Assembly: GCA_021234155.1 (NCBI GenBank)
Contig: JAJEKV010000173.1
Span: forward strand, 324,843 to 388,842
Reading direction: 5' to 3'
DNA: 64,000 nucleotides
Source of the DNA: Isoetes taiwanensis
Taxonomy: Eukaryota > Streptophyta > Lycopodiopsida > Isoetales > Isoetaceae
Positions 34,323 to 45,360 of the stretch are shown here, piece by piece. The notes beneath the pieces are model-generated. The model searched no databases. It was not told the origin of the DNA and was given only the letters and a program-made list of their open reading frames with translations. Position numbers and translations under genes: made by a program. Position 1 is the stretch's first letter. Each line of letters starts with the position of its first letter.

Positions 34323-34372
34323 ACTGGAATCGAGGCCCAAATCCGGTGCCTATATTTCCGTCGGCTTCACAT

Positions 34373-35496
34373 ATGCTGATGTACTTGGGAGAAGATGAAC
34401 AAACAAATGGACACTTTCATCTGTATCAAGTTGTAAGAGCTTTGTGTGGTCACCTTGCCCTTCACTTGGATTATTCGTGGAACCACATATCAGCTTTTTC
34501 AGCTTTTGACTAGCCTTGACTGTTCCATCAAGGCATGATATTAGCTCAGCAACTACTTTGGTGCTCCGCCTTCTCTTCTCATGGATATGCTTATCCCGAG
34601 ATCAAAGGCAGTCCCACCTAATTCCTACAAATTGCATAGCTTCGATCAAACGTGTGCAAGCACTGTAATCAAAAGCACGTAGTTTTCACAACAGCTGATT
34701 GGTTAAAGTTCTAGCTGATGAGTTCAGCACAGGCAATGTTCAATCTTCCAATGCAGCCAAGCCCACGATCAACTCCAAAGAGATCCATTCGGGCCACTAC
34801 AAACATTCTCGATTCTCCGCATGCAACAGTGATGAAGGCAAAGATAAGGGGAATTTAGCTATGGCTACAGCATTCACAATCAGCATCATAATTAAGATAC
34901 AACATTCTTGGCAAAATAATAACCTGATTATTCTTAGAGAAGCATGGTTTGTTAAAAATTAGATCATTCCTGAATCAAGACACACACCATAAATGCGACT
35001 GCCCAGTCAAGTAGCACCTTTGGGAAATATCTTCTTTTAATTTCAGAATCATTAAAAGATCATAGCACATGGATTATTTTACATTAGGGTAGAAAAATAT
35101 GGCCGTAAAGTTCTACCGTCACAATTGTCAAGCCTAGGCAATGCCGCCACCAGTGATATTGAGAGCTACAAAGAGTTACATGAAAAGGCTTGCTTGTTCA
35201 AGGAGATTATGTCCTCCAAAATATGACAATAGCACTTTCCAAAAAAATTGTAGAAATCATTGCACTTGGATGCTTTTAAGCACATCAAATGAAATACAGG
35301 TTCAAGCCAATGGAAGTTTTGTGCTTCCAAAATAAAGGGCCATGGTGTCATGAATAATTCAGATGTAAATCCAAAGAATGTGTGAAGGCCACAACTGTCC
35401 TATGTTATGGACCACAAGTTGTACCAAGAGCTTTGTTATGTAAGGATACCAGCATCATATCAACACTAACCGGTGGTAATATGGCAACTGGAAATA
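34373..35496. other. Spacer downstream of RRP7, no gene seen
   Basis: Lies between MULE-1 and the RRP7 stop codon (RRP7 reads leftwards). It will contain the RRP7 3' untranslated region and terminator. No other coding signal. Confidence 0.4.
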
Positions 35497-36507
35497 TCAA
35501 TATGGGCGAAATTTTCTTGAAGCTCTCATTTTCGTTATTCTTTTCTTGTCATCTTCAAACCTTTTCTGTAGCTCAAGCACATCTGCAGGGACCACGATAA
35601 GAATAAATAAAGCTTTCCTAAAACTCAACTAGCTCTGAAACTCTAAAGATTTTACATATTGGAAAATGGAACAGGACTGGCAAGCTCCAATACGCATAAA
35701 TTGTGCTATAGTTACAAGCTATATCTATAATCCATCCAAATCAAACAAACAGCAGCTTACCATTTCGGCGAGCTTCTCGCCTTTGAAAACGGTAGAAGTC
35801 AAGGGTAACATGTTGCTTTTCCTTTCTTGAAGCACTAGCTTGGGCAGCTGCAGCAGCTACACCACCAACTTTAATACCACTTAACACATCCGTAGTTTTC
35901 TTCCTGCCCCCTTTATGCTCCACAACAGTCCAACCATCATCCGCAGCTGCAGCCATTTTCTCGCTCTTTTCCTAAAGATCGATCCTAGGTTATCGCATGA
36001 ATAAAATTTCAATAACAACCTTGAATTCCCTACCTGATCAACGCGGGCTTCATAATCTGCAATAAATTTATCCACTTGCTGTTGTAATACAGCGATGCCT
36101 GGTCTTTTGGCATAGTAAGTCGCTAACCATTCTACGACCACATAAAAGAAGAAAATAAATTTAACATCAGAAATGAATGAATACACCGAACAACAAAAAA
36201 ACTGTCTGCCATATACTTTGTTCTTACTGCATGATATGTTTTATTACTTTCAACTTATGCGTCTCTATGTAATGTGATTGAAATATACCTGCACAGGTTA
36301 AGCTGGTAATGAGGAGTAAAGGTTTGGGAAGAAAAGCGTACTTTTCAATCCTCTCAGCTCACAATTTCTTGGGTCTGCCATTTCACGTGCAATTTCTGCT
36401 TGATTTTCCACGCCATCTTCGTTTCTCTCTTCCCTGAGAGAACTTTTGCCATCTCCGTCGTCGTCGTCCCTACTCTTGATCGGCTTCTTCTTTTCCTTCC
36501 GGCCCAT
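35497..36507 (-). CDS. RRP7: RRP7-like ribosomal RNA-processing protein
   Basis: Role in family: pre-18S rRNA processing within the nucleolar small-subunit processome. Four exons on the minus strand join in frame with GT-AG introns: 36507 (ATG) to 36342, 36131-36034, 35971-35761, 35582-35497. The product is 186 residues, or 197 if the in-frame upstream ATG at 36540 is used. The N-terminus is basic (MGRKEKKKPIKSRDDDDGD). The conserved plant RRP7 C-terminal domain follows: KKWLATYYAKRPGIAVLQQQ, KFIADYEARVDQ, ADDGWTVVEHKGGRKKTTD, LDFYRFQRREARRN and the family signature end KKRITKMRASRKFRPY. I prefer the second ATG because an AAACCCTAAA telo-box, a 5' element of ribosome-biogenesis genes, lies between the two. 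No disabling changes; likely functional. It resembles the short plant form lacking the N-terminal RRM of yeast Rrp7. Confidence 0.93.
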
Positions 36508-36516
36508 TCCGACCGG

Positions 36517-36528
36517 TTTAGGGTTTAT
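36517..36528 (-). promoter_or_regulatory. Telo-box in the RRP7 5' region
   Basis: The minus strand reads AAACCCTAAA just upstream of the preferred start codon. Telo-boxes (AAACCCTA) are enriched near the transcription start of plant ribosomal-protein and ribosome-biogenesis genes, where they act with site II (TGGGCY) motifs. A TGGGCC occurs at the start codon itself (near 36501). Confidence 0.55.
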
Positions 36529-36540
36529 CGATACATCCAA

Positions 36541-37400
36541 ACAATATTTTTTAAATTGTATTAGGCCTAATGGGTTGGATTAATCCGACATCTAGGCAAA
36601 AGATATCTATTGTTTAAATTTATTGTTTAAATTTGGTTTTTCCGAAACTTTTTAGATGTTTTTTCCAGGCCACTTTTCTATGGTGGTGGGAATTTTTGAG
36701 GCTGAAATCTTTTTCGGATTATCCAAATTTTAAAATGTTTTTTGTTGTATGATTTTGAGAGGGGTTTTCACTACTTTGATTTGTTTGCATGTTACCGAAC
36801 ACGTGTGGTGCATCCACTGCATGACACATGTTGTTTCTGGGCAAATGGATGTTGGAGATGCCGGATTTCACTTGAATGGAGATGGCAGAGAAATGTCCTG
36901 CCATGGCCACCGGCTGCATTCTGTTCTGTCTTGCGGATCTTAACGATTTTGCCAAAGCGAGGTTAAATGACATCCTTCACTTCGGTCACACTCAATTCTA
37001 GTTTGGGTGTGGTGATTCCATTAGGGCTTGATGATTTCCGATTCTTGCCTCCGGCAATAGTTTTTGTATAATAATCCTACAAATCTATGCAAGATGTGCC
37101 TTAACTTCTTCTAAACCTAATTCCTTTTCTGTTCTAGCCAATATTGAGATGTTATTTGCCTTCAGAAATGGTAATGGAGAATGGCCCTCCAATGTCACGC
37201 CTTGCTTGGTTGGTCGCACAACGTCTTTGAATGCTCCATTGATATATCAGCCAACTCTCTAAATATTCCAAAGCATCTCACAATATCTTTGACAACTTCC
37301 TATTTGTTGTTGAGGTGTACAGAGGAATATAAACATACATAGATAGGAGGTTTAGATTAAGCTCAAAAACAAATATGTGTCTCCCTTTATGCAGCATTAA
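36541..37400. other. RRP7 upstream region and spacer
   Basis: Contains the RRP7 promoter. A plus-strand frame at 36742-36966 has no recognisable domain and is not called. No other gene seen. Confidence 0.4.
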
Positions 37401-40249
37401 TGAGGTCCTGGATAGTAAGATCAGCCACCTTCTGTCCCCCAAAGATGTTCAGCATTAAGTCCAGATCGTCACATGAGAAATTGGTGAAGTCCAGTAAGAG
37501 AAGGACGTGTGCCTCCCTTTTCTACTGCCACTTATGAAACAGATTTAAAAAGTATGGCCTAAGCCCATTGTACCTCCAGACTTCTTTTCTTTTCAGCAAC
37601 TTTTTGATAGCAAGAGCATGTATCATCTCCTGTTTCAGTTGAATGAGGAGACTTTCTAGTTCACTATTGGATAATATAGCCTCTTCCTCGTCTGAATTCT
37701 CTGCTAAACCCATCCCCCTGGTTGCTATTGAGTCTCCTCATGGCACCTGTATAACACATCATCACAGTTGGTTAGTTTTAGAACATAAAATTCATGTGGC
37801 CCCTTTAAGGATTTTATGTGCAATGGCTGATATTTGAACAAGGTCCAAGAAAGTTTTTTTCAGCCATAAGATGGGGCATAATTCCCAATCACCACTCTGT
37901 TTCTGTGTAACCAGATGGGCCAGCAGCTCAAAGTTCGGGTAGTATTAACCAACTTATTTCCAACATCCCAGAAATCAAGTAGATTGTTCATAGTTGGAGC
38001 TCCCTTATTGATTTGTGATGACCAAGCAGCCATGAACAAATGAAGACATGGTTTGAACTTTCCACTTCATCACAGAATTTACACTAATTAGACACATTCT
38101 GGTCATATCTGGATCTATTGAGGTTGGTGGCTAGACTCTGGTGCACTGCAATCCACTTGAATGTCTTAATTCTGCATGCAGTATAAATCTTCCAACCTTT
38201 AGCACAAACCGAGGTCAGTTTATCTTCATCACAATTCCATAAATAACTAGCCTTAAATGGTTTCTTTTCAATTAAAGCTCTGTATATATCTTTGACCGAG
38301 TATACCTCCTTATTGTTTAACTGCCACTGGTTAGTATTCTGACTGAGCTCTTGATACTTGTCCACATATTCCATAACGAGTGGTAAATCTTCTTATCTAG
38401 TTCAGAACCCTTGGTTTTATTACTGATCTCATCTCATGGCAGCCATCCATTTGAATCCCTTAAATCCTCAATTCTCCTGATGCCTGCATTATACCATTGC
38501 ATGTATTTTTGTGGGTGTTGAAAAGCCAAACATCCAATGCCATCTGGAGCTAAGGCAGGATGCCAGAAAAAACTAATATCTTTACATCTAACATCTAAAC
38601 AGGGTGGTCTGTAACATAAGGCAGCATTGTTCCAAACATCAAGAATTCTTCTCATAGTATTTGATGTTCCTGAGCATGAGGTTATCTGGAAAAAAGCTGA
38701 GTTAGGTAGGCAATATTTAATTGTGGCACTTCCAACTGGATGAGAATTCTGTAACCAGTATCTAATAAGCTTGAGAGCTGGTGAAGGCCTGTCAATATAC
38801 AAGGCTCTCCATACCATTTTTGCTGCCAAAGCTTGGGCTTGTGTAAACAGATCTTTACATCCAAGTCCACCATCTTTTCTAGATTTGACCAGGTCTGACC
38901 AAGCCACTTTATGGGAGCCTTGCCATGTAAATTTCCTGATAGCCATTTCTATTTGCTTATATAAAGCCTTGTCTCCAACAATTACTGAGGAGAAATATAC
39001 ATGTGTACTTCCAATAACAGCATTTGCAATCTCTACTCGTCCTGCTAGGGATAGAGTGGAAGGGTACATATTCAGTTTTTTCTTAATCCTGGAAACAATG
39101 GGTTCCCATAATCCATGCAGAGAGCAACTAAGGGCTAATGGGATCCCCAAGGTCTTTGTGGCTGTCTTATTATCCAGGACTTTGATACTTTGAATGGTTG
39201 ACTCCTGAGTATCAAAGATTATTGCACTCTTTGTTTTATTGAAAATAACCCCAGCAGCTGCTCCAAATTTATCTATGGCCTCCAAAAAGTTTTGTAGACT
39301 GTCATCCCTATGCTTGAGGAACACAGAAGTGTCATCAACATATTGCATTACGGTACCTTGTGGCATCTTCAAGCAATCAATTAATTTCCTTTGTTGCAGA
39401 CTTACTGCCATTCTGGTCACCATTTCAGCAACGATTAAGAAAAGGTATGGAGCTAAATGGACACCCCTGTCTCACTCCTCTTTTACACTGCAAAGGTTTT
39501 AAAGGTGTGCCATTAATAATGATGGCAGAAGAGGCATTTACATTAAAACTCCAAATCTTGTTATATATACTTTCAGGAAAGCCAAGGTGTGCCATTGCCT
39601 TCTTCAGAAATTGCCAGTTTATAGTATCATATGCCCTTTGGAAATCTAGTTTTAGAAGCATGCATTGCTGTCCAGACAATTTATTCCAATGCACGCCTTC
39701 AGATAATTATCTGGGATGTTTCTTTGGGGTAGAAAAGCAGACTGACATGGGCCGATCAGCTTATACAAGACACATTTCAACCTGTTAGCCATAATTTTAG
39801 CTAATATCTTGTAGCTACTTGGTTAAGGTAATTGGTCTCCAATCTCCCAAAACTTGTGGAGTATCTACCTTTGGGATCATAGTGATGTGACCAGCATTGA
39901 TTGCTGGATGTAACCTTGAGGCTCTCCATGCCCCTGAAAAAATGTAATCAAATCCTCCTTCATTATGTCCCAAAATTCCAGATAAAATTCTGGCTGCAGA
40001 CCATCTGGGCCAGGGCTTTTCCCTTTGGCCATTGATTTTAGAGTTTCTAAAATCTCTTTTTCCTGTGGGACAGCCAAGATTTCCTCTTCATTAATTTTTT
40101 CCATATTCTGGGGGATGTCACTGAAGAAGTCCATCAAAGTTTGCTCCTCAACCTCCTTATTTTCAAAAAGCCAACTACATTTCATCCACAGACCTTGCAG
40201 CATCTCAACTCATGTGGTATCTTTGCCCATCACTTGACCTCCACCCCAG
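37400..40249 (-). mobile_element. L1-type LINE, 5' truncated
   Basis: On the minus strand: the start of RT (KSMAKGKSPGPDGLQPEFYL, near 40030), LKLDFQRAYDTINWQFL (near 39650), GVRQGCPFSS and the catalytic QYVDDTSVFL (near 39330). A long C-terminal domain follows, and a zf-RVT-like Cys/His segment near 38210-38080. The endonuclease is absent; sequence upstream of about 40249 is LTR. Domain order and the zf-RVT end identify the plant L1 clade, distinct from the other LINE family here. The 3' end is not sharply defined and no poly(A) tail was recognised. Confidence 0.8.
38434..39420 (-). pseudogene. L1 reverse transcriptase, C-terminal half
   Basis: An uninterrupted frame of about 329 codons holding the RT active site MQYVDDTSVFLKHRDD, NKTKSAIIF, the LGIPL block and LSLAGRVEIANAVIGSTHVY, typical of plant L1 ORF2. 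The preceding RT segment (39694-39425) is in another frame, so the ORF is frameshifted near 39425. It once supplied the polymerase for target-primed insertion. Confidence 0.85.
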
Positions 40250-40750
40250 AACTAAGTTTCATCTCTACTTCTAGGAAGCTTTCAAGTCTCTACCCTCCCT
40301 TAACCCTAGACACACAGTAGAAATAAAAAGAGAGAAGACAATCACAATCAAAGTATCCATCATCAACTTAGTAACACATAAAAGAGAAATTAAACATTCC
40401 ATCTAATTAGAGAAGTATTAGCTGAGCACAGACTATCTAGGGACTAACCGGTATCTTGGCTAGAGCCATTGTCACGAAGTGTTTCCATTCCTCAAGTCTG
40501 GTCTCAACAGCTGGTAGCTCCTCCTTCCTCCAACTCCCGCAAATCGATTTGGGGCAGAATTGGGGATAGGGCCCCAATTTGCCCTCCAAACTTGACAAAT
40601 TCCCCATGGCCAATCGATTTGGGCCAGGTGGCACTGCCCTATTGGTTGACTTTAACTAATTAGTAACCTAATTAGCCTAATTAGGTTATTTACTCATTAA
40701 TATTTTTAGCATAGCTAATAAAAACCCTTTTAGGTTAGCCCAAGTTAACA
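40250..40750 (-). repeat. LTR fragment matching 15887-16360
   Basis: On the minus strand it begins TGTTAACTTGGG at 40750 and follows the plus-strand LTR at 15887 through AAGGG, TTATTAGC, the CTAATTAG-rich block, CGATTTGGGG and GGGTAGAGAC, AAAGCTTCCTAGAA. It stops where the L1 begins. About one third of the LTR remains. Confidence 0.7.
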
Positions 40751-41114
40751 AGAGATGGCCCTGCATCGAGGCCTAGAATCTTTCGCAAGATGCCAAGATA
40801 TCGCCTTGGCTTGCGTAATTACAAAGGCATCAGTACTCATAGAATAATTTAAGTAGTGTGGTTGAAGGGACCACCTCCTTAAGAAAAAAGAAATATAAAT
40901 GAAGGAAATCCTATCATGTCTAAGGCTTGCATGTCGTCTCGGCATAAGGAATGGCCATATTCCCATTATAGCTGTAGACGGGTGCGTCCTATCATGAATG
41001 CCTACATGCTCAATTCCCCATCTACGTTGCATATAACCCGATCCCTGAAATGATCCATGTTGGATCAACTCTCATATGATCCCTGCCGGCCCCATAACAC
41101 AATGTTTACCATTA
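40751..41114. other. Spacer, no gene seen
   Basis: No coding or repeat identity recognised; it may be chromovirus 3' sequence cut by the TRIM insertion. Confidence 0.3.
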
Positions 41115-41119
41115 GGGTT

Positions 41120-41589
41120 TGTAACGGGCCCATGGTAGACTGCTCGAGTATTTGAACCTTGAATGTGCCTGTGGGGCGTTCCCGAGACACCGGCATAAAT
41201 GGGTAGAAGCGACTACTCATAAACGTCTAGACGGTTTTGCCCAGTTGGTTAAGGGCATGTCGGTTAGGAACGTTACAGTTGGTATCAGAGCAGGTGTCGA
41301 GTTCGAGTCTCCATGGGTGCCTATATGCATGGGTAATTTGCAAAGACTTGGTAATCACTGTGACACAGTATGACATAGACATGGTATAGCATTGGATGCT
41401 CGAGGACGAGCATAGTTCTAGTGGGAGAGACTGTAACGGGCCCATGATAGACTGCTCGAGTATTTGAACCTTGAATGTGCCTGTGGGGCGTTCCCGAGAC
41501 ACCGACATAAATGGGTAGAAGCGACTACTCATAAACGTCTAGACGGTTTTGCCCAGTTGGTTAAGGGCATGTCGGTTAGGAACGTTACA
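41120..41589 (+). mobile_element. TRIM: miniature LTR retrotransposon (470 bp)
   Basis: Two direct repeats of 158 bp, 41120-41277 and 41432-41589, nearly identical, each starting TGTAACG and ending CGTTACA. The primer-binding site TGGTATCAGAGC follows the first at 41280-41291. A purine-rich tract (AGTGGGAGAGAC, 41420-41431) precedes the second. Flanking 5-bp duplications GGGTT lie at 41115-41119 and 41590-41594. The 154-bp interior has no ORF. Its last part (CTCGAGGACGAG, then GTGGGAGAGACTGTAACG) resembles the 3' end of chromovirus polyproteins, so it probably arose by deletion from such an element. Confidence 0.92.
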
Positions 41590-41594
41590 GGGTT

Positions 41595-43901
41595 GGAGTT
41601 GATCGCATCCTGAATGGTTCGGTCTTGGCATTCTCGCATGAAGTCTGGGTAAGTCTTGTCCAAATTCGCTTTAAGAACCCATGTTGCGTCCTCTGTCGGT
41701 AAGTGTTTCCACTTAATCAAATACTACAAGATTTGAGTTCAGCAGGTTTGCTTATATACATTATCAAAAAGAGCTTTACCAATTGATGTTCCGTTATCTC
41801 CAGAAGTGTTGGTGTGTCTGATCTCTTTTGGATCCGAGTTATGCTTCTTGAGAAGGCCCACATGGAAGACTTTATGAACCTTCAAATGCGCGGGGAGATT
41901 CAACCGGTAGGCTTGAGAACTTATCCTTTCTGTTATCTCAAAAGGTCCCGCCCATCTAGGTGCAAGCTTTTTACAATTGCCAATTTTGAGTTTGGCTTGC
42001 TTCACTTTGATCTTTAGCCATAAAGACTCACCAACTTGAGATTCCCATGTGTCCGATGCCGATCGGCAAGGCTCTTATGTCAGGATCTGGCAGCTAACAA
42101 ATACCCTCGAACTTCTTCAACTAGAGCCTGCATATCTGTAAGCAATTGTTGAGAGACTTCCACCTTGGAAACCGGATTATGCCACGTGTCTGGGGTAAGG
42201 CATTGATAGCCGTAAGTGATCATAAAAGGACATCCTTGAAGACTCATGCCTAATACTGTTATAGGCAAACTCTACCAAATGGATATAATCTGCCGATTGG
42301 GATTGCTTGTTCCAGACATAGTTACATAGCATATCTTCGATTATGCGATTGACACGCTCTGTTTGGCCATCCATCTGCGGGTGGTAAGCTGTGCTTATAG
42401 CAAGCTAGTTTGAATAGTGCTAATGAAATCTTTCCAAAATGCACAAACAACTTAGGATCCCAGTCTGATACAATAGTACGGGGCATCCCATGAAGGCGAA
42501 ACACATCCTTCGTAAAGAACAAGGCGGTATCTAATGCAGTATCCGTGGTCCGACATAGCAAAAAGTGCGCCATCTTGGAAAGCTTGTCGACCCATCAAAG
42601 CCCCTTAAGGCATCTGGAAGCTCCATGATGAAATCCATAGTAATAACTTCCCATTTTGCATTAGGAACATCTAAGGGTTGCAATTCCTCTGGGATGCGTA
42701 ACTGCTCTGCCTTTGTTTGCTGACATATCTGACACTGCTTAATATATCGAGCAATGTGTTTCTTCATCCCTGGCCAAAAATAGCTGGAGCGGATCTTAAA
42801 ATATATCTTCATAAATCCTGCATGCCCCGCTATAGGACTATTATGTGTGTCATGGAGAATGAGCTTGCGAACTCCTGACGTCTCGGAGACACATAACTTA
42901 TGCTTGTAATAAAGAAGATCATGTTCCCTTCTATAATGGCAGAAAGCCTCCCTTTCTTTATTAGTTCTAGCTTTCTGGGATAGGCTTTGCCATATTTCCT
43001 GAAATTGATCAGGATCTGTTGGAAGAGTTTGCTGTATTTGCTTATCAAACTCGCTGGAGAGAGTGGAAATAGCATTATAACGCATTCGGGTGACCAATGG
43101 ATGCCTGAAAAGCACATCAGCAACCACATTATGCTTGCCCGACTTATAGACCACTTCAAAATCATACTCTTCCAGAAACTCCTATATATCCATCGTCACT
43201 GTCTGAGATTAAGGTGGGGTTGCATGAAAATCTATTGGAGGCTTTGGTGATCTGTATCCAACTGGAATCGTTTCCCAACGAAGTAACGCCTCCAAATACG
43301 CAAGGCACGTACGATGGCAAGCAATTCTTGGTTGCATGGAGTAACGTTATTCTGCATCATTCATCTTCCTAGAATCATAGGCGATTACCCTAACTTCTTG
43401 CATTAATACTCCACCTGTAGCAATTTTACTGGCATCTGTGGCAACCCACTTATCCTTCTGAGGATCTGGAACTGGAGCAGTTGTCAAGGCATTTTTCAAT
43501 GATTGAAATCCGACTTGGACCTTCTCCTTCCAATGTGCCATCCAATCCCTAACCTACTCATGTTTTGTAAGGTCCGTAAGAGGTGCGAAAAGCTTAGCAA
43601 AGTCTTTAACAAACTTGCAGTAATATCCCGCCAACCCTAGAAAGCCGCGGACCTCTGACACATTTGTTGGGATCGGCCAATCTTTTGCTGCTTCTATCTT
43701 GGCTTGATCTGTGGCTATTCCCTCTGTAAAAACAATATGTCCCAGGTAGTCAACCTTGGTGGTTGCAAATCTACACTTGGAGAATTTGGCATAAAGTTGC
43801 CGGCATCTTAATTTTTGCAAGGCCAATCGAAGATGACGTTCATGGTCCTCTAAAGTTTTGCTATATATGAGGACATCATCGAAGAAAATGATGACAAAGT
43901 C
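41595..43901 (-). mobile_element. Ty3/gypsy chromovirus remnant
   Basis: On the minus strand in order: the end of RT (FVIIFFDDVLIYSKT, 43898-43850, then the DYLGHIV block), RNase H (near 43450, VATDASKIATGGVL), an integrase H2C2 finger (HDTHNSPIAGHAGF, then CQICQQTKAEQ), the integrase core (WEVITMDFIMELP, DGQTERVNRIIE), the post-integrase GPFEITERI block and a C-terminal chromodomain-like segment (IKWKHLPTEDATW, near 41700). Several frameshifts. gag, protease and most of RT are missing because a Copia LTR begins at 43902. The TRIM sits at its 3' side. Confidence 0.88.
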
Positions 43902-44416
43902 TGTAGAGTTTATAATCTAGGTTAAAGGTTTTATGAAGCCGTAATCATATATTATTAAAGGCTATAACATGCCATTCGAAGGGTTCAGTTATTATGGGAT
44001 ATATATCCCATATTGATGATAACCGTTAACAGAAAAAGAAAGTTGCTTCATTGATATTGTGTGGATCGATTGCTCCGCCATAGCGGCCGGATCTCGATCT
44101 ACAAATAATTGAAGAAGTATTTTGATTTGCGGTATGATCGGAAATGGCTTGCAGGTGATTGGAAGACGGATTCAAATGCAACTTGGGCTATCGAAAGGAA
44201 GGTCAACTCTGCTACAGTGAACGGGTCAATACCTTAGCTACAGTGAATTTACTGTAGCATGTATAAGGTTTATCTTAAGGTTATTTATATGTGATAAGTG
44301 CATTTGAATCAAATAATAAAGGTTCTTGAATAGCCAAGGTTGTGAGTACTTTGTGTGATCGAAAATTAAACCTAAGTTGCTTAGGCATTGTTGTTCTATA
44401 GCATAATTCTCTTCAT

Positions 44417-44428
44417 TGGTATCAGAGC
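44417..44428 (+). other. Copia primer-binding site (initiator tRNA-Met)
   Basis: TGGTATCAGAGC directly follows the LTR end at 44415. It sets the LTR boundary and the element orientation. Confidence 0.85.
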
Positions 44429-44437
44429 AAGGTTAAA

Positions 44438-45360
44438 ATGTCAAACCGGTTTGGTGCAAATTTGCTTAATGCTATAGAAGTGTTTAAAGGTGAAAGTGGC
44501 TTTCAAATCTGGAAGCAAAGCATCAGAGAAGTTCTAGAATTTGAAAATTTATGGTACTTGATTGAACCAAGTACAAGCAGGCGTCATGGTATTAATGTTG
44601 TCATAGGGACATTAAGTGCAGGGGAACTAGTTCCATCTCAAGTGGAGAAGGTTCTACTGTTGGTGGTGGTGCAGGACCTGCTGAAGGAAGCAACAATACT
44701 GCACAAATAACATCTGCAACAAGTGTTGAAGCGGATGAACAGCTAAAGATCATGGAAGCACAAGCAATTATTTGCTGCAAGGTTGGTCCAGTGATTAAGC
44801 TTAAGCTAAGAGGATTACGTCCTAGAGAGATGTGGTTATATATGATCAAAAATTATGAAGCTAAAACATCTTCACAAATAGATGTTCTAGAAAAACAATC
44901 AAGGAAGTTGAAGTTGCATGACAAGGAAAATATAACAGAATTTCTAGAGAAATTTGATTCCATTATTGCTGATTTAGAAGGGGCAGGTGTAATATTAAAT
45001 GAACAATATCAGCTTTTAGCTATCTCTAAAGCAGTGTCACATAATGCCTATCTTGCTACATTGCTAAGAAATATTGCAAAATCCAAAGAGCATGCTATTC
45101 AAATGATCAGGACAGAGTTTGAACAAAAACAAATGGGGCAGGAAGATGATGAGCAAGCCACTGAAGTTTTATATGCTGGAAAATACAAAGGTAAGAAAAA
45201 TGACAAGGATAGGATTGGTCCATGCTATAACTGCAATAATTATGGACACTTGAAGGCTGACTGCCCTTAAACAAGAAAGGACATTATATGCTATAATTGT
45301 GAGGGGAAAGGACATCTTGCCTCTAACTGCTCTAGTCCTAAGGGTTTGAACTTCAAAGGG
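44438..45360 (+). pseudogene. Copia gag with two zinc knuckles
   Basis: Starts MSNRFGANLLNAIEVFKGES right after the primer-binding site. Frames change near 44690. The second part (44752-45270) has KTSSQIDVLEKQSRKLKLHD and the first CCHC knuckle CYNCNNYGHLKADC. A TAA at 45268-45270 interrupts the frame before the second knuckle CYNCEGKGHLASNC (near 45290). Two knuckles are normal for Copia gag. The protein would package element RNA. Confidence 0.8.

Larger units (their letters stand above)
26837..34363. mobile_element. MULE-1, complete Mutator-like element (7.5 kb)
   Basis: Terminal inverted repeats of at least 40 bp pair 26837-26876 with the reverse complement of 34324-34363. The inner half is almost identical (for example GGCACC, ATTTGG, CCTCGATTCCAG) and the outermost bases are more diverged. 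Flanking 9-bp duplications GCTTCACAT lie at 26828-26836 and 34364-34372, the size expected for Mutator elements. Inside are subterminal repeat arrays, a MULE transposase on the minus strand, a 74-bp tandem array and a second minus-strand coding region. The perfect target duplication suggests the insertion is not very old, although the transposase has frameshifts. Confidence 0.9.

Noticed and set aside
36742-36966. Divergent gene upstream of RRP7
   Set aside because: Short overlapping frames without domain, splice or codon-bias support.
38771-39788. Plus-strand frames opposite the L1 reverse transcriptase
   Set aside because: They are antisense shadows of the L1 ORF on the minus strand.
41120-41589. 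The 158-bp repeats as LTRs of the adjacent chromovirus
   Set aside because: They are on the opposite strand, have their own primer site, polypurine tract and 5-bp duplication, and interrupt rather than bound it.
44417-44428. tRNA-Met gene
   Set aside because: Only the 12 bases complementary to the tRNA 3' end are present, as a retrotransposon primer site; no cloverleaf.
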